Shown in pieces: positions 53,901 to 64,000 of a stretch of DNA of 64,000 nucleotides. Origin of the DNA: Ascidia mentula (lineage: Eukaryota; Chordata; Ascidiacea; Phlebobranchia; Ascidiidae); assembly GCA_947561715.1 (NCBI GenBank), contig OX387198.1, positions 11,408,001 through 11,472,000 on the forward strand. Reading direction: 5' to 3'. Numbering within the stretch: position 1 is the first letter of the stretch; each line of letters opens with the position of its first letter. The notes beneath the pieces were generated by a model. It had not been told where the DNA came from, made no database searches, and saw only the letters and a program-made list of their open reading frames with translations. Position numbers and translations under genes: made by a program.

Positions 53901-54106
53901 AAATTGGGGGGTGGGGTAATCAGATTTTAAATCTAAATTTAAATGCATCATATATTTCATACATGAACAAATTCAGATAAAGTGCAACTTAAATTGTTCA
54001 ACCTTATCTCTACGTAAATCATATACATGCTTTAATTTCTTTTTATGTCTACAGCGTTGGGTGTCATTACTTTGTGCAAATGTATGTTAATCGATAAACT
54101 GTACAG
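50902..54106. other. Gene-poor spacer upstream of the peptide receptor
   Basis: About 3.2 kb without a confidently assigned gene. Two items stand out. One is an exon-like open frame at 51662-51874 (separate entry). The other is a GC-richer tract at about 52480-52800 ending in a donor-like CCGA|GTAAGG near 52757, which could be a 5' untranslated exon of the receptor gene. The MEA1 promoter must lie at the left end. Confidence 0.4.
51662..51874 (+). other. Orphan exon-like open frame
   Basis: A frame without stops runs from 51630 to 51875. It is bounded by an AG acceptor-like site (TCGCGTTGCAAG at 51661) and a good donor (TGTG|GTAAGC at 51875). The encoded stretch is protein-like and richer in Ala and charged residues than chance AT-rich frames (KGIDLKDHNARNGMENAA, then VVAGMIDFAKARQLHENG). 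I recognise no family and found no partner exons. It may be an exon of an unmodelled gene, an exon fossil or chance. Confidence 0.3.
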
Positions 54107-55785
54107 CTTCACTTGACACTGGATTCACCATGTCGACTCTGACCGCCATAGCGGTTATCTTGTTCCTTGTGTTTTTCGTTGGCATCGTCGGCAATGCAGT
54201 CGTTCTATTTGTGTTGATTCGACAACGCAGCACCTGGTCCGTTACCACCACCTACCTCTTCAATCTCGCCCTCGCAGACTCGTTGTTTATCTGTTTTGTG
54301 CCCTTTTGGGGCCATTACTACCTCTCAGGATACGACTGGGCCTTCGGTCTCGGCATGTGCAAACTTACAGCCGTGATCACGTCGGTAAATATGTACGGGA
54401 GTGTATTTTTCCTCACCGCTATGAGCGTGGATCGTTGGATGGCGGTTGTTCATGCTACGTCAGTCAATCTCTTCCGCACCTCTACAGTGGCAAGGTGGGT
54501 TTGTTTCATGATATGGAGCGCCTCGTTGCTCCTGTCAATCCCCAGAATCATCTATCAAACTCTTCGGGCCTTTAGTCCAAACGGGAATTTACCAAACGTC
54601 ATTGAAGCGACAAACGGTAGCGACCCGACATCGGCCACCGAAGGAGGCTTTGACAGTGTAGTTTCCTGTCAGTTGTACATTCCATCCAACTACACGAGCA
54701 AAGCGGCCATAATGGGCACCCTTGAGTTTATACAGAGCATGGTTGGCTTCGTAATACCCATGACTGTAATCTGCATTTGTTACGCCAAGATCGTGCTCAC
54801 AGTCAAACACAAAGTGATAAGCAAACGAGTGCGCAAGGACCGAGTGGCCAAACTGGCCGCTTTTATCATCGCTGCTTTCTTTGTGTGTTGGCTTCCCTTC
54901 CACGTCATGAAGCTGATCTCCGCCATCTTGGGCTGGTGGTTGGACGCTTATTTCAACGAAGAGTTGTTTATCGCGATCAACCCATTCACGATCTGTTTGG
55001 CGTACGCCAACAGCTGCATCAACCCCATCGTGTACGCCTTCACGACCACCAACTTCCAGGAAAACATCAAGGACATGTGCGGGTCGGACGAGACGCGTCC
55101 ATACAAGATGACGGTCGGACATCCGGGACACCCGGAAGAGAGGAAGAGTCCTGGACATAGGAAGGGAGGCAGTCCGTGTCTGAACGCGAATCCGGATCCG
55201 AAAGCGAAGATTTGGGCCAACAAGGAGAAGGCAAGACAGATCCAAAACGTGCAAGTTCACCCTCCTCCGGTATGCAGTCTACATAACGTGTTGTGGTATC
55301 TCCATACAAAGTTATAGCCAAACGTGGCGGTTACTTTTCACGCTGAAAGATGAAAAGCGCGAGTTTTGAAGCGTTGTTTAATTTCAATTTTGAAACTCAA
55401 TTTAATTTTTCGTCTAGATGCTGCATGTAAAGTACGCTATTTAGCTTTGGTAAAATTTTGTTGTTGAAAGTTTCTTAAAAGCGTAATTTGCTGCATGCAA
55501 AGTGCGCATAGATCACTTAGACGTCTTTGCACGATTCACACGCTATTCCATATGCCGTTTTAACTCCCGCCAATCATTTGCCTGCAGTGCGAAGAGCAAA
55601 CGTCTTTGCGACCTGCCGACGCTCAGACCGGCGATGAGCAAAGCTTCTCCTACTATTCATGCCCAGCCGTGATGCAGGGTTTGGGGAAGGCCAACGATGA
55701 GTGCGCACCCGAAGTGGACTCAGCAGTCCCGTTCTCGACCCCGGATGCCAATGCTTACAACACATGCGATACTTGCGAAGCTTGA
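54107..55785 (+). CDS. Class A peptide-type GPCR, angiotensin/apelin-receptor-like
   Basis: This is a seven-transmembrane receptor. The main exon is 54130-55269 from the ATG, joining 55588-55785 in phase 0, for 445 residues. Hallmarks are GNAVVL in TM1, LALAD (D50) in TM2, a C77-C180 pair for the extracellular disulfide, DRW (101-103) in place of DRY, CWLP (253-256) and NPIVY (298-302). N-glycosylation sites lie in a long second extracellular loop (NGS 162, NYT 187). DWAFG, VNMYGSVFFLT and PFTICLAYANSCINP resemble angiotensin and apelin receptors. The frame is open upstream to an acceptor (AG at 54105-54106), and only a few residues precede TM1, so an upstream exon probably supplies the extracellular N-terminus. 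The cytoplasmic tail is long and hydrophilic. The ligand cannot be inferred from sequence. Confidence 0.88.
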
Positions 55786-55985
55786 AGCGTTTATCGGGAG
55801 ACAATAGCCTGCTGGCCTGCCTGTCGGGGTTGGGCTGGCAGTGCGTGTTGCCATCATTTCAGGCAAAGATGGCAGTTCCATTTTCCAACCATACTGTGAT
55901 TTATCTGTTGTGACTTGGCGCGAAACAGTGTTTGTTTAGTTTTATATTAGGATGGATTGGTAACGAAAAGTGGGAATTTGCTCTC

Positions 55986-55991
55986 AATAAA
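55986..55991 (+). terminator. Poly(A) signal AATAAA for the receptor gene
   Basis: AATAAA lies 201 bp beyond the receptor stop codon in 3' untranslated sequence. Confidence 0.5.
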
Positions 55992-57327
55992 ATTATTTCC
56001 CGTCGATGATTCTCCGTATTTTAGTGTTCATACCGGTGTTAGCTGCATACAAGCGCACCCAGTGTCAGTATTGCACATTCGGCTTACCTACTTTTGACGG
56101 CGTTGCAGTCGATATGGGCGGTGGTAATGTGCTTTTCCCCTGTTCTTACTGCATTATGTTTCGCCTGTGAATTGTATCGTATTAAATAATGTTGCCATGT
56201 CCGAGTTCGTACAATGTATGAAAAACATTGCTCATAAATATTGTTATTTGGGATTTATTTGACACATACTTGAGCTTTGAATTAAACCATTATTACGTCA
56301 GACAGTAGTAAAGAAATAACCTTTCGGTGACATTTGCAGCAGAACAGAGCGACGACTACCCCGTCACCGCCTTTTGTCACTTTCGAGCGAATGTGCAGAC
56401 GACCTTTCGTGGTAACTTTTAGCATGCACTTGATGAGTGACAGACGTAACTACTAACTCTTAGGTCTCATGGGGATTGTGGTTTCCATTGTTTGCCACAA
56501 GACATTTAAGGGTACATTAACCGTTCGTACCATGGATTTTGTTAGTTAGCATGGCTTTGTAATTGTTGGAAATGTTGCGACCCTGTAATTAACAACTTAC
56601 AGCTGCTAAGCGCGATGTTACTGGTTTAATTTGTCAATAGGAAGATGCAGACGCTAGGAATTTTAATAAGTGTGGTGAAAGTAATTTTTATAGGTCATCA
56701 AAGCCCAACAGATTGTTTTTCATTTCATAATACCTCCATGTTGTGTGCATTCACTGCACCCTATATTTTATATTCAACATTTGTCTGCACCCGCTATGTC
56801 ATAATCAACATCTGCCAGTCACTGTGACGTCACAGAGTTTGGAATGAGTGGTCATATAACTGACCTTGGGTTTTGGTTTAATCCCTTGGCGATGGCAGCG
56901 GCGCCCGGGTGCAAACGGGTTCGCCAAACCAGTTCGATATTGCGGCATTGTTTTTGAAAGATGCCGCACGCAAATGCCCTAGATTACTGCCCTGGCGTGG
57001 CTCTAAATCCTGCAGCGGCGCAGCGGGTGATGTTATATGCCCTTGGTTAAGTGCATACGCGTGTTGTTGCGCCCAAATGTGGTCGTTCTGCCAACAAAAG
57101 CTTGCGTTTAGGCAGCGTCATCTTTTGCTTCAAAACGTGTGGCTCGCATTGTTCCAACTTTAATGAATATAGATTTTGGAGCGCGACGCTTTTTAAGAAG
57201 CAAGATCACTTTATACCAAAGGTGCGAGCTCCTTAATTACGAAGACATGACCCGTGTATTTTTCAATTCCTAACACAATTATACGCATATTGTCAATAAA
57301 ACCTACAGCAATGCAATGACCTGTCCA

Positions 57328-57451
57328 TCAGCAGTGACAAGCTTTGGCCTTTCGGCAGCACGCTAGCGGGCATTCGACCGTCTTACGTTCGTAATCAACC
57401 CCGTCCGTTGTCCAGACCAGGCAAATCCACACGCTGGAACTGTTCCCGACA
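57328..57451 (-). CDS. Possible Cys-rich terminal exon, partners not found
   Basis: After a CCTTTAG acceptor at 57452-57458, the minus strand reads one base plus 40 codons to a TGA at 57328-57330. The peptide includes NSSSVWICLVWTTDG and ends ECPLACCRKAKACHC. The closely spaced cysteines and potential NSS glycosylation site suggest the end of a secreted protein. No upstream exon with a signal peptide was found within the 1.2 kb before the SAM-domain gene's 3' end. The family is not recognised. Confidence 0.3.
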
Positions 57452-58623
57452 CTAAAGGAACAGACGAGTTAGTACGTACGTCATATTTATTACGGCACAG
57501 CATTCGTTAACATTACAGATGTAAGCACGAACACAACATGTTATCACTGCACAGTGGCTCGACAGAAAGCAAATCAAATACAAAAACCACCTCATACACG
57601 TCTCAATTCGGAGTTAAACATCGGCGCAAAAGAGTAATGCCAAGTCGGTCTCTTTTGCATTTGGCCGTAACAAGAACATGACAATTGCTGGTACGTTGCC
57701 ATCCCGTATTCCCGACGCCTTGTCTTACTGTGCTTTATATTTATTGTGTTTTCTTATCTACCACATCGCCAAACACCATGCAATATTGATCAAAGCAACC
57801 TAGATTCAATGACTTTGTCCGAGCCAAGTTTGACAGAAAATCGTTTTTAAAGCGTCCTTTTGGCACCTAGTGGGGACCATGACAGTCTACCCAATAGGAG
57901 CACTTGACGTTATAGATCATCAGTAAGCGACACTCGAAAATTTGTTTAGTTAAATATTATTGAGGTTTGTGCCGTAAAAAGGTGCTTTTAAGGTTTTCTG
58001 ACACAAAACAATGCTTTGAGAATTGTTGGAAAGAATTCTCAGGTAATAATTTGAGCCGATCGATCGCCCAAAACCATTCCAGGCTCTCTGATCGATTTTA
58101 TTTGCGCGTTCACAGTCCTATAGATTGTGGGAGAAAGCAGATTTTGTACGCCAGAATAATTAGACCAAACGTCAATATTAACTATTTTAATCTGCAAGGC
58201 TTGGATGTTTTTGACTCCCCACAATGTCATTGGCATACCGGTGTGCAAAATTGCAAAAAATATCCCTGCTGTGTTGAAAAGGTGAAATGTTTCAAACCGG
58301 GTGAAGTCTTGGATGTAAATGAACTGACAAACCGTTTTTTTGTTCTAGTTTTTGATTATCAACCATTGGTAAGATCGACATTCCGAACTTCGCATGACCT
58401 TTATCGACCATTGTAGCCGATTTTAATGGAGTATAATTATAAGCGTGATTCGACAGTCCTCACCGCTTATACAATTAGTTACATGCACAGACAGAAAGGA
58501 AACGGGCCATAGTGCCGGATAACATACAGAACTTCATCAGCACAGCGGTACTTGAAGGCAACAAGGGGCGATAAGTTGGAGGAAACGGACGCCGCAAAGC
58601 GATAGGCAAGACGTGCATCTTCC

Positions 58624-61600
58624 TCACACGTACGACGACTTCTGAGCTTCCTTGAGAATCCGCAACCTCGGGCCCAGAGGAATTCCGATGTCGTGAAGCC
58701 GCTTTTCGTCCATGTACGGCAATTCCATCATTCCGATCCGTTCGCATTCAAAGTTCTTGATGTATTTCTGCAAAGTAAACATTCGGTTATTCGTCAAGTT
58801 AAATTTAAACAGTGGATGTTAGTTAATACATGTCCTCGGATTTTAGTTTTAGATTTCTGATAGAATTTTTCTCGTATATAATGGGCAACAGCTGCTTTGA
58901 AACAAAAGGGCAAACTAAGCATTTCAAAGCAAATATTTCAACCCATGTTCTTCATTTAGGACTTCATTTTTTCAAAAGACAATGTTATGGAAACCATGCA
59001 AAAAATATGGTGCAACGTGGTGCTGAACATAGTGTAGATCGTTTTTGCGTTTGATATTGCCTTCGTCTAAGCGATAAAAACTCCAAACTCAATTTCCAGG
59101 CAGCGCAGTTCCCACCTCGTATCCAAGCTGTTTAAGGAAAAGATGGATGAGAGGAGGTTGTTCGCCAAAGAATTTCGCCAGTTTGCTCGACAACTTGGGC
59201 TGCTTTCCTTCACTTTTTAGGATGATTTGTGGTTGAGTGCGTCTGTTGTGCTCAGCCGCTGTTTGCTGGTGAGTTTTGATCTAAGATGAGTGCGCAATTA
59301 GTCCACACATACAGATGTAGGTAATTTGGAATTATACGAAATGGTGATGATGAAACTATGCAACACAACAAATGTTGCCAAAGAAGATTAATGTCAATAT
59401 GATTGGTCGTATCGCGCAATAACTAAACATATTTTTAGCCGACACAAGAGTAAACTAACTTTTCCATGCAAAATTCCTGTTCCACAGTTTGTTATTAATT
59501 ACACAATATAACCACCAAAAACCCAGAAGCAAAATCACAAGGAAGGAAGACTAACGAGAGCAACCGAGTCACGTGACCCTGTTTACTTGTTGTGTTTTGT
59601 TTTGCTTTTCAGTGCTATTATGGACTTACACGAAATCCCCATTTGCGGTGCCTCGTTCATAATTGATTGCACGAGTCAGTTACCGGTTGAGAAAATACAG
59701 CGCCCGCAAACGCCAGCGAAGTGAAAACACCCACCTCCTGCACTTGCTGACGTAGTTGATCGATTTCGCGTGACGTCACACTCTGGTGACGTAACTCCGA
59801 CGAGAGTTGGGCGAGACTGCGGGCCAGGGTGACTACGTGAGCTTCAAGTCTGGTAAACCGCTTGTTGACCGATCTGTACAATATAATGTTGATGGGATTA
59901 TTGTTGCTGACGTGTTTATTTTTAAAATTTTTTCGTCCAAGTAGTTATTACAAATATGCATTGTTTTTATCACTTTTTTAATATTAATAGTTGGTACAAC
60001 ACAATTGTTTTCATATGAAACAAAGCTTCAGCGGATTGGTAAAGGACTGTCAAATTCAAGGGGCAGCCACAAGGTCAAATGTAGTGCTTTTGTTGGGCAG
60101 TGCGCCACACTTATTATCGATTATGTTGCAACAACCTGTCAGCAACATATTTTTCTGGCAACGAAAACGTATACGCTATGTTCTGTCTATTCTGTGTATC
60201 AAAAGTTCAAACTCACGCAACACACGACGTTCACTGTGCTCGATATAGCAAGATCCACCGCAAAGTGAGAAACGTTTCTAAATATATGGCCAGACTTACT
60301 GGCATTGCTGCCAAGGCATTGCAGCATAAATATATTATGTTGCTGTTGCTGTCAGGCATATTTCAATTGATCTGTTCTTCTGGCACAAAGTCCTTAAATA
60401 TTGTATGTAACGCGGTTTGGGGAAAATTAAACAACCCGATCCTTAAAAAGTCGCCGAGAATACCATTATAAACCACTAATATAGGCATCCTATCGATTTT
60501 TGGCGCGGCAATGGCGTTCGTTTCCTCTCGAAACAGGTGCAATAGCTTTGCACTTAGTGGCACATTGCCCAGCCCCTCGAAAACCGCCATGCATAATGAA
60601 TGCGCAACCGCGGTCGTGATTGGATCGACAAAGGCTATTTCGTTAGTGACTCTAATTACCGTCGACCAATTACGAAGGAAATGTGGCGTTTTTTTTTTAA
60701 TTGTGAGCCGCCTCGTGCCCCGGTAACGCGATTCCGGTAACGCGATTCGCTGTTCTGTGCCAACATCAGTTGAGCGTTCCACGAGTTGAGACATAATCGC
60801 CCACCTCATATATTATTCAAAGTATCCAATGTAACGCTACGCTTAATGTCGACCATTAATGCCAGTCAGCATTAAAAGGACAAACGGGACTTAGTTTAAA
60901 ACGTTTAACATTACATACAACCAGCCATTTTCATGTAAAAATCACGCCCGGAAACGTCAAATTTTAGAATTTCTTACCTAATTTCGCGCGAATATCTGTC
61001 CACGCCACCGACTCCCGAGCGCCTCCTTCTGACTGACTTTCGCAGAGCCCCGCTGCACACACTAGTGGTTGTGATGGAACGAACGCTCGACGTTTCTCCT
61101 ATTTCAGAGGCGTCGATCGTTACTGACGAATGCCTGTAAGGGTAAGACATGCGTCATCTCTTGTCGTTTCTGATTATCGACCACAACGGAGTGGGGCAGA
61201 CTGGCAATACGAAAAAAATCTGTCAGAAAAATTTAAATGCGGAATTTATGACCGCTGATTGGCGTGCCCCCGTTGACAAGGTTTGTGGAGTTTGAATTGT
61301 CTTAATAAGGCTCGAAGATGTTTAGATACACAACATTAACTATACAACAAAACTAAAAAGGTGTCGTATCACTAATTACCCAAATTTCCTCGCGTTTAAT
61401 GCCTTCCAATTAATATCCCACCTGTAGTATGCGCTGTGTCGACTACGGTCAGCGATGCGGCATGATTCGTGCTGCTGGGACCAGTCGGTTGCGTCACTGT
61501 CGTCAAAGCGACGTCGCTGCCTGTGCTTCTTGCTGACTCTTGAGCGTTCATCGCCCGAGAGGTTTTTCGGGTGAAACCCTCGTCTTACTGTTGATGCCCC

Positions 61601-64000
61601 GCGCTGTAATTTACTTGAAACAATCTAAACAGACAAAAAATAATTGTTATATAAGCATTCTGTACAAAAAAAATTTTTTGGGTTAAAACACATTTTAAGC
61701 AAGCACTGGTGTCGAACATCTTAGCATTTAAAATCACGCTACCGAGCGACATCAATATAAACACAGCAGATTACCAAGAGACTCTTTTTGGAAGAAACTC
61801 ATTAGATCGAAGGAAATTAAGAAGAATATTATGGCGTTCCGAGCCTTATGAAAATACCTCTAAATTATTCATTGTTTTTGTTCTTTTATGTGGTTGTGAA
61901 TTGTGCCACTCATGTGGGTGCTTCCCAGTAATGTCAACACGCACAATACTCCCAAGCTTTTTGAAAAGCCTTGAGCGCTGCTATGAATATTTAGTGACTT
62001 ACTTTATCTTACAAAAATCCCTCACAGAAATCTGTGGTGAGTGACGCAAGGTACAACACCTATGAAGCTTTTACCACTATCAGCAATATAATGCAATTCC
62101 CGAAAGTTAAAAAAGTCATTCATTATCGTCATGTGCAACCTTTTTACAATTCCTATCATTTGATATGCGGTTAAATGGAAGTCAAACGCCTAATGCGGGC
62201 CGTGTTGACACCGACGACGTTGTTAAACACCCATGAAGAACGCAACCGTATATGCATTAATTTGACTTGGGAAATAATTTGACTACACAACTTTATGTTG
62301 AAGGTTCGCCAGCTAGTTTTCCAACATTTTCTAGACATTTAACTAATAAATTTTTAATGTGTTGGGGGATGTGGTGCACAGTTGTGCCAGGCATGTCTTG
62401 CTTCATCACCCAAAATGTGCACATCGGACAAGAGGATCTACCCACAAAACTAAGAAAAAAACTGATAGGGATTCGTACCCAGGTGGTTCAAATCCCACTG
62501 GGGAAAAACACGATGGCGTTCAACCAAGCTAAACTACCATCGAACGTCTGCGATGAGGTAAACTGTAATCGGTTGACGTTAATATGCATCAGTTACATCG
62601 CACAAAAACATTGACAAAGCCTGCATTGCTCCCATGAAATATTTTAATAAATAAATGTTGCTTTGTAAGCAATGGGTTTGCCTTCACAATACAACTTTAA
62701 TTTTCACACTTCAAAATTATGCGTGTTCGGAACTCGTCAAACGAAACTGTAGAAAAAGGTATCATAGCCTATTAAAAACTGCCGTGCAGTTGTTTTAGCG
62801 CTTGCAAAACATAGAATCATATACGTAACAAAATAATGTACAACATATGTTAGACAGCGATAACAACATGTTGTTTAAGGTAATCTGAGATGCGTTACGC
62901 AAACGCCAGCTGTTCAACGAGGCGAGATTCGATTTATGCACTGTAATGACCTCGGCTGACGCATCCCAAAATTCAACAAAGGTGATTACTGGGACGGAAA
63001 TGGAAGAATATGGTATGCTGACTAGAGAATTGGCTGTGACGTTTCGGAAATATATTTAATATCAATCAATTGCGGGTAATCAAATTGACAGAGTCCACTT
63101 CCAACGTGAAGAAATAAAAGATGGGAGATCCATATCATTATCCATAAAATAACAACGTAAAGTGCGACTAATGATCTTTGTAGGACAGAAAATTCACTGC
63201 CGTATAGTTGAGTGAGCGAAATTGCAATGAAGAAATAAGTTTTAAATTTCTGGTTTGGCGGCGTGTGGTTTTTACGGCATCCAGACCGAAATGACAATGA
63301 CAACATCGACGCAAAACACGTCCTTTCTCACAATATCGATTTCAGAGGCGATGCGCCTATATTTCCTTGTCATGGGAGAAACTTACCTTGGATTGATTTT
63401 TCATTTCCATATTCTTGGCCTTGGCGTCACTGAGGGCGCTTTCAGTCGGCGACAGCTCTTCTGCGCCACCCAGTGTAGGAGAAAACGGCGGATTGCGAGA
63501 TTGGAGTTCTTTCACTGCGAAGAAATAAAATAACTGTACGGGCGACAAAATACTAAAAAATGCCAGAAAAAAACACATTTTCCGCTGGATTAATTCGCAT
63601 GTTTATTTTAGGTTGTATTAATTAATTATAATTTAAGACTCACGATTCACGAAATTTTGCGAAATTAAACAAAGTGGTAAGAGTGGTAAATTTACCTTTA
63701 CTGTCTGACTTTGCTCTACGCAAGTTTGCTGACGGATTGTGCTTCACGAAATGCTGCTCAGCTATCGCCTTTGCTTCAAGGTCCTCCTCGGCAACCACTT
63801 CATCCTTCGGATGAACGACTTCATCCTCCTCCGGGAAGGAGAGCGGGGGAAGAAGAGGAGTACTGGATCTCGACCACGCTTCTTTGGGAGGGGAGAGATC
63901 TGCTCTTGTTGGAGATGGGATGTCGGGTTCTTCGCTTAAAATTGACGAGTCAAAGTCGAATACTGACGCCTCCGGCTCCAGCACTGTTCCACTGTCACGG
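58624..64000 (-). CDS. SAM-domain, coiled-coil protein (3' part; runs off right edge)
   Basis: Seven coding exons join in phase: 64000-63696 (open at the edge), 63514-63387, 61624-61422, 61133-60978, 59873-59735, 59280-59116 and 58767-58624, giving the last 412 residues. The first part is Ser/Pro/Glu-rich. A basic section follows (SKKHRQRRRF, KSVRRRRSG), then a coiled coil (RFTRLEAHVVTLARSLAQL, then REIDQLRQQVQE). The protein ends with a SAM domain (LIHLFLKQLGYEKYIKNFE, then LPYMDEKRLHDIGIPLGPRL). SAM domains mediate protein or RNA contacts. No membrane segment is visible here. I do not recognise the family; the visible part looks like the regulatory tail of a larger scaffold or channel protein. 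Introns 61625-63386 and 59874-60977 are over 1 kb. Confidence 0.8.
60720..60747. repeat. 14-bp tandem duplication (CCGGTAACGCGATT x2)
   Basis: Two exact adjacent copies lie in an intron of the SAM-domain gene. The pair lies inside a 149-codon stop-free minus-strand frame (60809-60363) of unknown meaning. Confidence 0.6.

Larger units (their letters stand above)
55786..58623. other. Spacer between the receptor and the SAM-domain gene
   Basis: About 2.8 kb. It holds the receptor 3' end, a possible Cys-rich terminal exon on the minus strand (57328-57451, separate entry) and an unexplained 149-codon plus-strand frame (57967-58416) with no recognisable motif. No repeats of clear identity were seen. 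Confidence 0.4.

Noticed and set aside
57595-57720. Weak resemblance to 5S rRNA (CGGAGTTAAACATCGGCGC; on the other strand GGGAATACGGG)
   Set aside because: The pieces do not align in the right order along one strand with the expected spacing.
57967-58416. 149-residue plus-strand open frame
   Set aside because: No motif, no splice context, and composition typical of AT-rich noncoding DNA. It was kept only as a note in the spacer entry.
62440-62510. tRNA-like B box (GGTTCAAATCC) suggesting a tRNA or SINE
   Set aside because: The T stem does not pair fully and no A box or acceptor stem was found.

Overview
This is a eukaryotic nuclear window that reads as a tunicate (ascidian, Ciona-like) genome. 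Supporting signs are AT-rich DNA, compact genes with mostly short GT-AG introns and pyrimidine-AG acceptors, closely packed or head-to-head genes, and proteins that match animal and mostly chordate families. No rRNA, tRNA, CRISPR array, prokaryotic operon or complete autonomous transposon was found. Gene models were built by hand: exon ends were chosen from splice dinucleotides and reading phase, and each model's exon lengths close to a whole number of codons. Family names rest on recalled protein sequences, not on a database search.

Layout, left to right. MED25 (minus) runs off the left edge and is head-to-head with MAX (plus). REXO4 (minus) converges on MAX. About 3 kb of repeat-bearing spacer follows. 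Next come two Rh-type ammonium channel genes, transcribed away from each other from a 645-bp spacer at about 16.4-17.1 kb. They share every intron phase, so they look like an inverted duplicate pair. TSTD2 (plus) faces an unrecognised small coiled-coil gene (minus). Then come a kinesin-3 gene of KIF28/KLP-6 type (minus, 16 coding exons) and NUSAP1 (minus, 15 coding exons). NUSAP1 is head-to-head with a single-exon RNF4-like SUMO-targeted ubiquitin ligase (plus), which is followed by BIVM (plus), and MEA1 (minus) converges on BIVM. After a sparse 3-kb stretch there is a class A peptide receptor (plus). The right edge holds the 3' half of an unrecognised SAM-domain and coiled-coil gene (minus).

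Most genes are unrelated housekeeping or cell-biology genes sharing spacers: transcription (MED25, MAX), nucleic-acid processing (REXO4), mitosis (NUSAP1), microtubule transport (kinesin) and SUMO/ubiquitin signalling (RNF4). The only obvious functional cluster is the Rh pair. The points most worth a second look are the Rh pair with its 5-nt first coding exon and a decayed exon-8 copy downstream, two hammerhead-ribozyme-like motifs, the awkward MAX start, the stop-free 183-nt intron in BIVM, the unassigned SAM-domain gene, and two orphan exon-like frames. No clearly new biological system was found.
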